Shown: positions 11,615 through 22,413 of the stretch, piece after piece | How positions within the stretch are numbered: the first letter of the stretch is position 1 | Layout of the letters: every line of letters starts with the position of its first letter | DNA from: Gari tellinella | Lineage: Eukaryota; Mollusca; Bivalvia; Cardiida; Psammobiidae | Assembly (NCBI GenBank): GCA_922989275.2 | Contig: OV277870.1 | Location: forward strand, 33,848,356 to 33,912,355 | Direction: 5' to 3' | Length of the DNA stretch: 64,000 nt | The notes under the pieces: model-generated | What the model saw: only the letters and a program-made list of their open reading frames with translations | Database searches by the model: none | What the model was told of the DNA's origin: nothing | Position numbers and translations under genes: made by a program

Positions 11615-12070
11615 TGAGGATAACGGTATATTTAGTGTAAGATGGAATTCAAATGCATTGAGTGATCATCAGACGTTATATTTTCCAAGTGGCAAGCCAC
11701 AAGTGAAAATACAATAGTCTGATGTTCACGCATAGATTAAATTTCGCTCTTTCACTGAAAATACGGTAATTTATAACATGCTTTTTAAACGACTTTCTGA
11801 AATAATTGTTTGTCACTTAAAAGCAAGAGTACAAATGTTACCCAGTGTGTAGCCCCAAGTTTTCATCTAATAGACGTATACCTTTCCGTGTACTTTTTGC
11901 CCACCATGCCATCACATTGATTTGACGTCATCAGAAATTCGTCGGTACTTCCGATGTAGGATTCGTTTTCTTCCGTTAAGTGGTTATCGACAAATCGGGC
12001 TGTCGGAATCACACGATAATACACGATTGTCCTACGATTTTTGGGGATCGCAGGGAAAACTAATAAAATA
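11615..12070. repeat. Foldback repeat, copy 2
   Basis: It is homologous to 1891-2361. The hairpin axis is near 11692 (aagtggcaagccacaagtg), with arms gatcatcagacgttat/aatagtctgatgttca. The flank has tagccccaagttttcatc, ttgatttgacgtcatc and tacttccgatgtagg. Confidence 0.75.
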
Positions 12071-13284
12071 AACAGTGAGTTTAAAAAAAATGATTATTTT
12101 TGCTAATAATTTCACCGATTGAACCACTGCTGTTATCATGTTAACTACCGGGGCATGTAATAAACTGGAATAACTAAACTATTCTGATACTGTTTGCAAA
12201 CAGCAACTGAGACACACATAAAAAGCAGAACACTTTAAATGCAGTAATATCTGTATTTATTTTACATCTGTATTAATTAACATTTTGACAGCAAATTCAG
12301 AAAACAGCCCGGATCGTGAGCAGCCACCGTGTAAGGCGATGTCTTGACATGATTAACACTGTGTGATAGTCATATGTTTCTTAATTGATTATCTTTCTAT
12401 AAAGTAAAAGCAGACGAAACGTTGAAGCAGACATATTCTGACAGTAGCTAGTTGTGAAGGGTTATAACGTCACAGCGGAAATTAATAGGCTTACGAATAA
12501 TTTGTTTTCATTTTCTTTGGAGTGACCTTTTGACTTAAGATTGATTGCAATGACGTACGAACATCTTATATATATAGGGTATTTATCGCCCGTTTAAGCT
12601 GATTATACAGACATAATTACGCATAAATATAGTAGCGAAGACATTATTCTGTCCCGTTTGAACGGAACCAGAGACAAACAACATGCTAAATACTAAATTG
12701 TGTAAAGTAAAAGCGGTTTTGGCAGTTCTAATGGTGTGTTAGTCCTATCCTAGCCCAAACCCTGGCCAATATAATGATTGCTTTAACTGCTAATGTTAGT
12801 AAAAGAAGACTTCACAGACACCGCCACACATATTTACCAATTCACCTTCTGAGATAGAACAATGTAGTATTTACACGAAACAAGACAAAACAATTGAAAA
12901 GCGGCGACTTATTTAATCAATATATGGCCGTTACGGGCTATAAGAATAACGTTACATGTTGCATGTATCATTGTCTTATAGAAAATAGGGTAAACAGGTT
13001 TAAGTTCAACTATAAACCTAACTGTTGAATTTTCCTCATAAGCAAATTGATGTTACTACCATAGGTTTATGTTAGTGTGACGAACAGTATATAATAGTTT
13101 TGGGGTGCGCTCCGGTTGTAAAGTCTAGTCAAGACTAAACTTAGATATGATTCACAAGTTAAAATACTGATCTCAAGCAGAAAATGATGTGTGAGTCATC
13201 AGCATTCTAATGTTTCTACACTATTCAAGTGTGCACACAATAGTACTGCACACATCTGTATCATAATGTTCCTTCTTGTTTCAG
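12071..13284. other. Unassigned intergenic sequence
   Basis: Over 1.2 kb I could find no element ends or credible coding exon. It could be intron of a gene using the exon candidate at 13285. Confidence 0.4.
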
Positions 13285-13385
13285 AATCAGTCAAGAACAG
13301 AGACATTTGAGCCTTTAAACACGCTGTGGAGAAATGATTTGTTTTGTTGTCAGGAAATAGCGTGGTGTTCCTAATTGCTACAGTG
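13285..13385 (+). other. Candidate exon, probably non-coding
   Basis: A pyrimidine-rich acceptor, ccttcttgtttcag, ends at 13284. The donor cagtg|gtaagtgaatt starts at 13386. The 101-bp interval has one frame open for 29 codons before a TAA, and the other frames close early, so it is either 5' UTR or the end of a coding exon. Matching signals at both ends at exon spacing are seen. That it is expressed is inference, and in 64 kb such pairs can occur by chance. Confidence 0.25.
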
Positions 13386-13494
13386 GTAAGTGAATTAGTC
13401 CTCTCCTTTTAAAAGACTTTGAACTTTGTAATTAATGTAAAACAATTCCAAACAACAATAAGTTATTATTACTGCGCCAAGTGTCGTTTTCAGT

Positions 13495-13545
13495 AGAGCG
13501 TCGTTGTTGGAACAGCCGTTGTAGGGAGGGACCACTGTAGTTATA
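13495..13545. mobile_element. Family E right-end fragment
   Basis: gagcgtcgttgttgg, ccgttgtagggaggg and accactgta match the E right end (GGGAGGGAGCACTG-TA). Confidence 0.55.
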
Positions 13546-14129
13546 TTTGAGGTTTTTTTTCTAAATCCCGACCAAGTAAATTCTGAAACTTGATATCAAA
13601 CCAAACTCAAGCTTTTAAAACTTTGGAGCCTGCGATAACATCTTGTTTCCAACCGTAGGTTTGTTACACATCGTTTTCCACACAATTGCGAAAGAGCATC
13701 TTCCATCTTAAGCTGTTCTTCTCAACTCATTAAAATAGAGTAGTTAGCATTACTTCTACTCTGTAATCAGCTGCCAACCTTCTGAGTTTCGATTACGAGA
13801 TATTAAATGAATTTAGGTATAAATCAAAATGGGTGACCAGGGTCCATATTTCATTTAATGTAACGTAGCATACGTTTACTGTACACGGAAACATTACCCT
13901 GGTTTGCTATTATTTAATAAAATCATTTCCATATTTATTAGCTGCAGATTCAGGGACACTGGCTTTCCGTGTAATTAAATCGTGGAGTGCAGAGCTTTTC
14001 ATTTGATCCTATTGACAGTTATTGCTTAGTCCTTTATCCCTCAGACTGTCATTGCACAAACCTCTTTCAACAATTCTCATCTGCTTATATTTCTCAATAT
14101 TTTATCATATACAAAAGTTGGCTGATGAA
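13546..14129. other. Unassigned intergenic sequence
   Basis: I see no gene or repeat boundary. Confidence 0.4.
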
Positions 14130-14205
14130 TTATCGATGTCAACGTCAAACAGTTTGTAACATGAGCAGACGCCGGTTACTTGGCGTCTGACCAGGATCCA
14201 ACTGT
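14130..14205. repeat. Hairpin-module copy
   Basis: gtcaaacagtttgtaacatg, gcagacgccggttacttgg and cgtctgaccaggatcc keep the core palindrome CAGACGCC...GGCGTCTG with a six-base asymmetric loop. Confidence 0.6.
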
Positions 14206-14550
14206 TAAACTATCTATGAATGGAAGTACAGCCAGGGTTAGGGTAAGCGAAGTGGGTAATAGAAAGTTGTTTTGGAATTGCTTCCTAGATTTCTTGGCTA
14301 GTGGTCAAGATAGAAGCGTGGATATTTCACGTTGACTGTGCCTCTGATTTAGGTGTCACATGTTGTATTGATCACCTTTCAGGCACATACTGGCTGTGAG
14401 CTAGGCTTAACTTTTTATCAGAGTGTGATTTATTGGTATTTGGTGTTCGTTGTGCAAGCATGGAATAAAATACATATAAAATGATAAGGTGAGTCTATGA
14501 TGTATTGATGTACAAACTAAGTTTATTATATTATTTTTGCTACAATAACA

Positions 14551-14692
14551 ATGTACAGTGAAGCTGACGTTTTGCTTTCCCACACAAACAAAATGAGCCA
14601 GAAAAGCACTGCAATGAAATGTAGATAATAACAATTAAAATAAGGTTGTTGCATTAAATATTTATTGGGAAAGAATTGCGTATTCCCCACTG
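14551..14692. mobile_element. Family C fragments
   Basis: gtacagtgaagctgacgtt begins a C-like left end at about 14552. tttattgggaaagaattgcg followed by tattccccactg at 14661-14690 is the inverted right end. The interior with the hairpin is deleted. A further left end, TA-CAGTGGAGAAGACGC, follows at about 14706. Confidence 0.5.
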
Positions 14693-14709
14693 CTATTAAT
14701 TGTGTACAG

Positions 14710-15735
14710 TGGAGAAGACGCTATGATTGTCAGAATTATCAAGAAGTTATTTTTACGCCTTACAGTGATACGTTTACAGGTATATACCACTGTTTTTCAA
14801 CTAAGGGTTTGCAATACTTTATTTGAAAGCTTTTTTTACTTTTCATTTTACAGCCACAATATCGTTTTCTTTACATTTAATTTTGCGGTAGTTCTTCATA
14901 ATTAACGATTATCATGCTGAAGTGTTGTCTGATACAAATATATTGTCGGTTGTAGGTTACGGAACACCAAATAGACCTCAAGCAGTTATCCGAGATAAAA
15001 GCCAAATAGTTTTGCCTCAAAATAGCAATTTGTCTTCGGACATTCACTGTTATGTGATTTTGATGTAAAATATGGGTGTCAGATAATAGATAAAAGGCAT
15101 TTCAGTTATCCTAGTAGGGGTTTATGTAGAACTTATGTAGGCTTAAGTGACATGTAAATTGTTTTAGCCGGTGTCTCTTTCAAAAGGTAGCAGAACGCCG
15201 GTTATGTCTTTGAAGTCATAATAATTTCCTACATAACACATGATCCCGTGTTTTTCTGCATTGAATGTATCTTTTAAAGAAATATGAAGTTTCCACTTGC
15301 TCGGCTGTAAACATTTACAATGTTTTACCTTGAAGATGACACATTTTACACGACTTATATACGCGTTTGGATTCAAACTGTTAGCAACTATTAGCCAAGT
15401 CGCACTTAGCATGTTGGTGTACCAAACAACTGTGACAGTTGCTGACAATCTGGAGCCTGTACGGACAACATGTAGTCGGCAACTGTTCATAATTAAGACT
15501 GTTTTCTAAAGAAACTAAGACAATGTATGATTTCGATCTATGCTAAGTGTTAAGTGCTAACTTATTTGCACCCGAAACTTTAAATAGAAATTCAACCATC
15601 CAATTAAATCTAGTTATTTTTCCTATTTTAGGCTGTTTATTCCAATAAACTGCAAAACCTAAAACAGTGAATAATCTAACCAGAGTGCTCGTAGAGGAAC
15701 CCTGTGATAATTAATGAAGCTGTTGGCATAAACAA
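14710..15735. other. Unassigned intergenic sequence
   Basis: A 108-codon minus-strand frame (15164-15490) is present, but it shows no recognisable domain and no clear splice context. I treat the region as non-coding. Confidence 0.35.
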
Positions 15736-15739
15736 GTAT

Positions 15740-15960
15740 ACTCTTCGCAGGTAAACTGTTTGTAATTGATGGATATACTCGTCACTAGGGTTGCATGTGT
15801 TACGGTTAAAATACCCACAGTAAATATTGTTTTCATTCATCATGTTACACATTGACCTCTTTGGCTACAAATGGACAAATCTACGTAATTCTTGTGGAAA
15901 ATCCTGAAATATCAATAGTCCCTGAAAATCTCATTCAGTCCTAACGACGAGTATACTCGT
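15740..15960. mobile_element. Family I fragments (palindromic-end repeat)
   Basis: aagtatactcttcgcagg, actgtttgtaattgatgg and atactcgtcactagggttg at 15740-15800, and cctaacgacgagtatactcg at 15932-15960, are pieces of family I. Its ends are short palindromes next to a CTAGGGTTGAATGAG-like tract. Confidence 0.45.
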
Positions 15961-15994
15961 CCTTTAAAATATGTGTACCTGTGCAGAATACAGT

Positions 15995-16335
15995 AAAGTA
16001 AAAACGTTCTAAGTTATAGTCTACTTTCAGCCCGAATGACCGTTCAGCCGACTGTACATTCACTCCCTTGATCTTTGAACTATCTTGCCTAAAATATGTT
16101 GGCGCGTAGGCAGCCGCAAAACACCGGCTCAGACCCCTCACTGGTACCAATTAAAATCCATGGCGGAGAAGAGCAATTCGCGGGGCACATCTTGCTAAAG
16201 AACATTCCTGTTCATTATCAAGGATTCGAAAAAATATCCCAGTCATGCCAATGTCAGGCGGAGAATCGAACTCACGACCCCTGGTACCGCAGTTTTATCC
16301 AACGGCCACTATCCGCCTATAGAACACCTTTTATC
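15995..16335 (-). mobile_element. tRNA-derived SINE, copy 1
   Basis: Read on the minus strand, a tRNA-like head lies at about 16240-16330, with a B-box-like gtgagttcgattctcc and an upstream A-box-like gatagtggccgttgg. The body contains ccgcgaattgctcttctcc, gtaccagtgaggggtctg and agtcggctgaacgg. The body is shared with 28432-28745, which supports a dispersed retroposon rather than a tRNA gene. No clear target duplication was found. Confidence 0.7.
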
Positions 16336-16599
16336 TATGAAACATAATACAGAAAACAACCCTTTAAAGGTAGACATGAACTAAACTTAATTGGCAACTG
16401 GAATGGTCCAAAAAAAATGTCCATGGGTCAAAAAGTGAAAGACGTGTCTGAACTCGGATAGTAACTGTTATTGACAAGGAGACAGGAAACCTCCGAACCG
16501 GACTGCCTCAAACTGAAAGTCGATGAACTCCCCTTAAGGGGAGAGGTACAATACAGAATACGTCATTATTTCCCCCAATAAAAAAAGATTTCAAAATTT

Positions 16600-16730
16600 G
16601 GATATTTCAAGAGCGATATAACGACTCGTACCTTTACCACATAGCCTGTTTCTAGTTTTGTTGAAATGTGACTACTTAAAGCAGCCTGGAAGTAAAGCAT
16701 AATGCGCCTTAAGCCTACCATGTACCAGAA
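16600..16730. repeat. Family D repeat, copy 2
   Basis: taccacatagcctgtttctag, gtgactacttaaagcagcc and ggaagtaaagcataatgcgc match the D copies at 4890-5000 and 38225-38340. The right arm of the palindrome is shortened. Confidence 0.55.
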
Positions 16731-16798
16731 GAAAATCCGAAGATTTAGGAAAAATCCGGAGAAATGGCAGCTCTGATTGCGTTAAACAGGAAAGGATA

Positions 16799-17130
16799 CA
16801 GTTCTCCTTCTCTACAACAACATCCGATTGGAGACAAATAGTGTGTATGTACGTTGCTCGGATGGAGTTGTTATTGAAAGGGAAAATTAAGCCTTGTGTT
16901 ACGCGGCTTCTGATCTTGATTCAAGTTGTTTGTCGCTCGTCTTTATAAATATTCTGTCAAATGTCAACTTATAAGCAATTTGTAAAAGAAACAGCAAACG
17001 GTTAGTTTCAGCAGACGGTATGGCAACATTGAAAGCGTTGGTTATAAATTTCCTGCTTTTGGAACTGCGGCAAGCGTTGTTGGAAGGAGAGAATCGTTGT
17101 TTGGAGAGACTTTGTAGGAAGGGAGAAATG
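16799..17130. mobile_element. Family E MITE, copy 2, TA-flanked
   Basis: TA at 16797 is followed by cagttctccttctctacaac, and gtaggaagggagaaatg is followed by TA at 17131. The interior has the half module ttacgcggcttctgatcttg, tgtcgctcgtctttataaat and cagcagacggtatggcaac. The left half of the hairpin is deleted. Confidence 0.75.
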
Positions 17131-17399
17131 TAGCGTCGTCTCCTCAACTATGGTACGCCTATATTTGTATGTGAATAGATAAGGACACACTGACACTTGC
17201 AATATTGCATCCATAGTCTCTGCTAGTCATGTACAGACACCCAGTGTCGAGGGCATACGGAACTAATCTCCTTAGTAATTCTACAACGTCTCGGCAACAA
17301 AACCGTCCAAAGAATGTTAACCAATAGAATTTTCTAACATACAAATAGTTTAGAGAGCATTACGAATTATAAATACATACAGCGAAGAAGATTGTTTGT

Positions 17400-17475
17400 T
17401 TTTGTCTATCTCTAAAACGTCAAACACAACCAGTTTGGAAACAGATCAAACGCCGAGGATCAGTCTCGAAACTAT
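17400..17475. repeat. Hairpin-module copy, diverged
   Basis: accagtttggaaacagatc, aacgccgagg and tcagtctcgaaactatt keep the outer stem but have lost most of the core. Confidence 0.4.
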
Positions 17476-17514
17476 TAAAATGTATCATCAACATAATTAT
17501 TCTTAATTTTGCCA

Positions 17515-17640
17515 TTTTCTCTGTTTGGATGCATTTTGTTTGCGTTTCATTTCCTTTAAACGGAAAGGAATTACGTCTTATCTACTGTATGCGACTGCTA
17601 AACTCGTTCGCTGCCAACGGCGCCAAATGGCGACTTTGCA
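17515..17640. mobile_element. Family C fragment plus half module
   Basis: ttgcgtttcatttcctttaa, acggaaaggaattacgtctt and atctactgta are the inner part and right end of C. A separate half module, gcaaaccgtttggatcctgg, follows at 17638. Confidence 0.45.
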
Positions 17641-17659
17641 AACCGTTTGGATCCTGGTC

Positions 17660-18115
17660 AGACGCGGGTAAGGGCGCGGACAAGACGCGGATTAAAAATT
17701 CTGTAAATCCGCAACCCTTCCACATATTCTTGAAACATCCTTTGTATTATCCTTATCATTCCTGAACACTTCCCAATGCTTCTGCACTTTTCGGGAAGGG
17801 GGTTAAATTGTCCGCGTCGAAATTTTGGTCTAGAGCAATCTTTTTGATGCGGTAATGAACTTCCTGATACCTTCCGCAACAAGTCTGCATTGTCCTGCGG
17901 GCATCGCCAGGACATCCGTCCTTTACTGAAGCATTCTGACTCGTCCGTAACTGTTTCTAGAAGCTTCTGCGATACGGACAGTTTCGCAGGCCGATGGGAA
18001 AACAAGCGGAAGGTATCCCGAATCCTTCAGTAAAGTGCAGAGCCGATGCGGTTACTATTTTCTCCTACTACGATCGGCATGTTCGGTGGTCATTCTATGT
18101 CATTCCTGCGTTTAA
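17660..18115. other. GC-richer island of unknown origin
   Basis: Base composition rises here, with repeated ccgc/gcgg words such as gggcgcggacaagacgcgg and gtccgcgtcgaaatttt. A 115-codon frame lies on the minus strand (17658-18005), without a recognised domain. It looks unlike its neighbours and may be a low-copy transposon interior, but I cannot name it. Confidence 0.35.
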
Positions 18116-18212
18116 TTCACAGGACTGTATAAAGTATGTAGTCCTGTACCTGGCCTGAAGACCTGTTTGCAAAATGGTGTTGAGAGATTTTCTCACTTGA
18201 TGTGAGTTAACG

Positions 18213-19200
18213 AGACCCTAGACATCACAAATCACCGAGGTGCTTGTCTGCCACACGGTCGAGAGCCCCACAATATCCAAAACCAATATGGCCGCCGTCA
18301 GCCATTTTGGAAAAACTAACTTTTTTGTTTTTTGGAGAATAAACAAGTGTAATACCTCTAAATTGATTGTTTTTTGGTGTGGAACACATATCTGATGCCC
18401 TTTGTGCAATCTGGTGTGTCTTTGATTTGGAAAGGTCAAGTTTCACATTAGCCAAATCCAATATGGCCGCCGCAAACAATGTTGGAAAAGCTATTTTCGT
18501 TGTTTTTTTAAGAAAAATCAAATATAATACTTCAAAATTGATGATTTTTAGAGTATAACTCACTTCTGATGCCCTTTATGTAATCTGGGATGTCTTTGAT
18601 TTGGAAAGATCAAGTTCCACGCTAATAAAATCCAATATGGCCGCCGCAAGCCATGAAAAAAAAGCTAACTTTTTTCTTTTTATGGAGAATAAACCAATGA
18701 TATACCTCTCAATTGATAATTTTTGGATGTTGAACTCATTTCTGGGGCCTTTTGTGCAATCTGGGATGTATTTGATTCAGAAAGGTCAAGTTTCACAATA
18801 GCCAAATCCAATATGGCCGCCGCAAACCATGTTGAAAAAGCTGATTTTGTTGCTTTTTGGACAAAAATCAAATGTTATACTTCCAAATTGATTATGTTTT
18901 AGAGTAGAACTCATTTCTGATAACCTTTGTGCAATCCAGGGTGTCTTTGCTTTGAAAGATCAAGTTCCAAAAGAAGCAAAATCCAATATGGCCGCCGCAA
19001 CCATGTTGAAAAAGCTATTTGGTTTCCTTTTTTGGAGAATAATCAAATGTAATACCTCTACATTGATACTATTTTGGTGTGGAACTTTTTTCTGAGGCCC
19101 TTTGTGCCATCTTAGGTGTCTTTGATTCAGAAAGGTCAAGTTCCACAATAGCAAAATCCAATATGGCAGCCGCAAACCAAGATGGAAAGCAAAGAAAGAT
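18213..19200 (+). repeat. 175-bp tandem array in left arm, six units
   Basis: The word aatatggccgcc (or a one-base variant) recurs at about 18285, 18460, 18634, 18810, 18985 and 19160. The step is 174-176 bp. Each unit also has ctttgtgcaatctg, tttgatttggaaaggtcaag and a T-rich block ending ggagaataa. Units fall into alternating subtypes. Confidence 0.9.
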
Positions 19201-19222
19201 CAAATATACATGTAATACATGT

Positions 19223-19650
19223 ATTTATCACATAATTTGCGGTCTTGGAGTTGCATAAAGCGATTGTATAAATATCGTATTCCACTAGTGGAATATCGTT
19301 TTTTGGGCTCCGGTCCAACTTGTTCGTCCACAAGCACTGCATGTAGCGGGACGCCAGATGACGTCATTTACTATGACGTTAACGTAAACAACGCTACGTT
19401 TGGCGGAAATTATATATAGCGGAGGGTCTACAAACTACGGCTTCAATTAATTTTACATGTGCTTAGACCGTGTTATGTGATAAATAGAATATCATATTCG
19501 GGCTCATTATTTATCATTCTTAATAAACTCGTTGACTAAAATGAATATGACGCTCGCCAAGGCTCGCGTCATATTATTTTAGTCAACTCGTTTATTAAAA
19601 ATGATAAATAATGAGCACTCATACAATATCCTCTATATCTTAATTGATTA
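19223..19650. mobile_element. Foldback element inserted in left arm
   Basis: The right arm keeps the uninterrupted site (tacatgtattacatgtat next to the inner arm), so this segment is an insertion. The junction is consistent with a TA duplication. It contains atgacgtcatttactatgac and a long hairpin at 19484-19645, with arms gctcattatttatcattctt/aaaatgataaataatgagc and axis near 19563 (cgctcgccaaggctcgcg). Confidence 0.75.
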
Positions 19651-19829
19651 TTGCTTGTGTATAACTCATTTCCTCTCTGAGGTCCTTTGTTTAATATGGA
19701 GGTTGAAAAGGTCAAGTTCAATATCTGTTTGATACATCAACGACCTTGGGCTAAGCTTGAACAGAAGAAGTCAGTATGTAAACAAGAAGTAAGTAAATGA
19801 CAACACTCTGACATTAGACAGAGAAAAAA

Positions 19830-19925
19830 GACAGTGAGTGGGACTCAATCCTACGACCTGAGGTGAGAGGCTGTTATCATAATCCTAACCACTAAGACTA
19901 CCACAGCCCCACGGACAGACGGTAG
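19830..19925 (-). repeat. tRNA-like block in left arm
   Basis: On the minus strand it reads ggggctgtggtagtcttagtggttagg, split here as ggggctgtggtagtc and ttagtggttagg, then cctcaggtcgtaggattgag and tccc. The A- and B-box-like spacing suggests a tRNA-derived SINE head. The mirrored copy is at 20545-20650. Confidence 0.5.
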
Positions 19926-20062
19926 GGCCGGGACAGAAATGTAACACCTTGTTCCACATGCATGGAAAGGTACATCAATAAAGCATAAAAAATTGATTAG
20001 ATACACATGTAGTTCCAAAGTCAGTTCGTGTCAGGTTTTCACAGGGTGAAGCAACTGAAGAC

Positions 20063-20384
20063 AGAAATGCAACAAACGTGTCATTTCAACAATATTTATT
20101 CATGATATGGCCGGTTTTGTCGAGACAGGGTGAGAATAAACTGACAATCAGTTGTTACTCATTTCTCTATATATACCTTCTGACGATTTTCCCCCTCAAA
20201 ATCAATTGGTCGGATACTTGTGGTAAGGAGCAAATTGGTACTCTGCTGCCCTCAAAGTGCCTTAAGCCTGTACATAGAGTCTGCTCACATCACATATTAG
20301 TGTACAGAGACGTGTGATACTCGGTGGTGTCTTTGTCGTGCTGCAGAGGTACTTTTTGCAACACATTTTGTGATGGAAAACTGG
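20063..20384. other. Unique spacer at the centre of the giant inverted repeat
   Basis: These roughly 320 bp have no inverted partner. It contains a 79-codon plus-strand frame (20078-20317) with no recognised domain. I treat it as non-coding loop sequence. Confidence 0.6.
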
Positions 20385-20544
20385 ACACTTCAGTTTCTTC
20401 GCCCTGTGAAAACCCGTCACGAAATGACTTTGGAACTACATGTGTATCAATTCAATTGTTGATGCTTTATTGATGTACATGTACCTTTCCATGCATGTGG
20501 AACAAGGTGTTATACATGTATTTCTGTCCCGGCCCTACCGTCTG

Positions 20545-20650
20545 TCCATTGGGCTGTGGAAGGCTTAGTGGTTTGGATAACAGCCTCTCACCTCAGGAAG
20601 TAGGATTGAGTCCCGTTCACAGTCACTGTCGTTTTTCTCTGTCTAATGTC
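20545..20650 (+). repeat. tRNA-like block in right arm
   Basis: gggctgtggaaggcttagtg, then gtttggataacagcctctc and gtaggattgagtcccg, mirror the block at 19830-19925. Differences between the two copies show independent decay since duplication. Confidence 0.5.
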
Positions 20651-20859
20651 AGAGAGTTGCCATTTACTTACTTCTTGTTTACATACTGACTTCTTCAGTT
20701 CAAGCTAAGCCCATGGTCGATGGCGTATCAAAATCAAAAAGACACTGAACTTGACCTTTTCAAACCATTATGACTCTCCATATTGAACAAAGGACCTCAG
20801 AGAGGAAATGAGTTATACACAAGCAATAGTCAATTAAGATATACATGTATTACATGTAT

Positions 20860-21185
20860 ATTAATTTTGATCTTTCTTAATTTATTTTTTTTAAAAATTA
20901 GCTTTTCCATCTTGTTTGCGGCTGCCATATTGGATTTTGCTATTGTGGAACTTGAACTTTCTGAATCAAAGACACCTAAGATTTCACAAAGGGCCTCAGA
21001 AATAAGTTCCACACCAAAATACTATCAATTTAGAGGTAAATTACATTTGATTATTCTCCAAAAATGAAAACAAATAGCTTTTTCAACATGGTTGCGGCGG
21101 CCATATTGGATTTTGCTTCTTTTGGAACTTGATCTTTCAAAAGCAGAGACACTCTATATTGCACAAGGGTTATCAGAAATGAGTT
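20860..21185 (-). repeat. 175-bp tandem units, inner right arm, two units
   Basis: The anchors gctgccatattgg (about 20923) and gcggccatattgg (about 21098) are 175 bp apart. They pair with left-arm units 6 and 5. Confidence 0.85.
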
Positions 21186-21191
21186 CTACAA

Positions 21192-22413
21192 TTATTATTA
21201 TTATTATACCAGATTTATATAGCGCTCTTTTCACACAGGGGTTGTGCGTTCAAAAGCGCTTCACATGAAATAACATAAATGTACCTACAAATCGAGAAAA
21301 GACAAAATAACTATAATTAGATCTTAAATAAAACATGAATAAACATACAGAAGACAGCCCCAAAATGGCAACCACATTACTCCCATCAATCAGCAATGAA
21401 CCGACCGGCTAAAGATTGCTGACCAATAGAAATAATAGCAGAGCGCCCAATGCAAGCCGCCTAATGTTACATAACTAGGAAAAATAGCATGCGACCATAA
21501 CTAAAAACTCTATAGAAGATCAATGACATGATTAAAAATGGTGAAAGCTGTGCAACAATTATACCAAAGACCCCGCCAGCTGGTTTCAAAAGAGATCAGA
21601 GCCATATCCCTACCATCAAAGATCCACCAGACAGGCATTGGTCGACGGTACAACCCCAGAACTAAAAATTAGACCCATAACATATACAGAATGAACACAG
21701 CCCTGGGGTAGCAGTCATCTACCCTCTCCACCCCACACCCGCGGGACCTACATGTTCCATGGCTGAAATTACACCCTTACTTTATAAAACATCAAGATAA
21801 GAAGCTGTCCCTGAGTTATACCGCAAACCCCAAGCCAGTTGGTTTCAAAGAGATCAGGGGCAATTCCTACCATCAAGATCCACCAAACAGGCATGGACAA
21901 ACGGTACAACTCCAGAACTCCCATTTAGACCCACAATATCCACAGCAAGAACATAGCCTATCCTAAGATAGCAGTCATCCATTTCCTAATGTGTTCTAAT
22001 AATAAATATTAAAGAAGTGTGTTTTCAGACGTTTTTTGAAGACTGCAACTGAGCTCGCATCTCTAATGTCTGATGGTAGAGTGTTCGAGAGCTTTGGGGC
22101 TGCATGCATGAAACTTCTATCTCCAAACTTCACCAAACGACTTCTCGGTACAACCAGCGATACTGATTTACTTGCAGACCGCAACTCTCTTCGAGGTTTA
22201 TACACGTCAAGCATACAGACAATGTACTTTGGAGAATCATTGCACATGGCTTTGTATGTGAGTGTCAGAATTTTGAATTCAATTCTGTGTTGAACTGGAA
22301 GCCAGTGAAGCTCCTTCAAGACTGGAGTGATTTGATTGTACCGGGGCGTCCTGGTAATGATGCGGGCTGCTGTATTTTGCACACGCTGTAGTTTTCGTAG
22401 TGAGTTTTGGGGA
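21192..22413 (-). mobile_element. 5'-truncated non-LTR retrotransposon (L2/CR1-like)
   Basis: Its minus-strand 3' end has gcgctatataaatctgg followed by a (TAA)n tail at 21192-21212. It carries the C-terminal coding end of a reverse transcriptase (separate entry) and a 3' UTR with an internal tandem duplication (21565-21730 against 21835-21975, sharing ctggtttcaaa, gagatcag and accatcaa). It lies exactly between the words gttctac and ctactctaaaa, which are contiguous in the left arm (gagtagaac), implying a short CTAC target duplication. Confidence 0.85.
21996..22413 (-). pseudogene. LINE ORF2 C-terminal remnant
   Basis: The minus-strand frame begins near the truncation with KLQRVQNTAAR, continues ELHWLPVQHRIEFKIL, then VPRSRLVKFGDRSF, APKLSNTLP and AVFKKRLKTHFF, and stops near 21996. 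These words are the familiar post-thumb C terminus of L2/CR1/Jockey-type reverse transcriptases. All catalytic RT and endonuclease parts are missing through 5' truncation, so it cannot make an active enzyme. Clade placement within that group is not certain. Confidence 0.85.

Noticed and set aside
14376..14410. Possible TIR or promoter near ctggctgtgagctagg
   Set aside because: No partner sequence or downstream transcript feature was found.
15164..15490. 108-codon minus-strand frame
   Set aside because: No recognisable domain and no splice context; a plus-strand frame overlaps it, as expected for chance frames.
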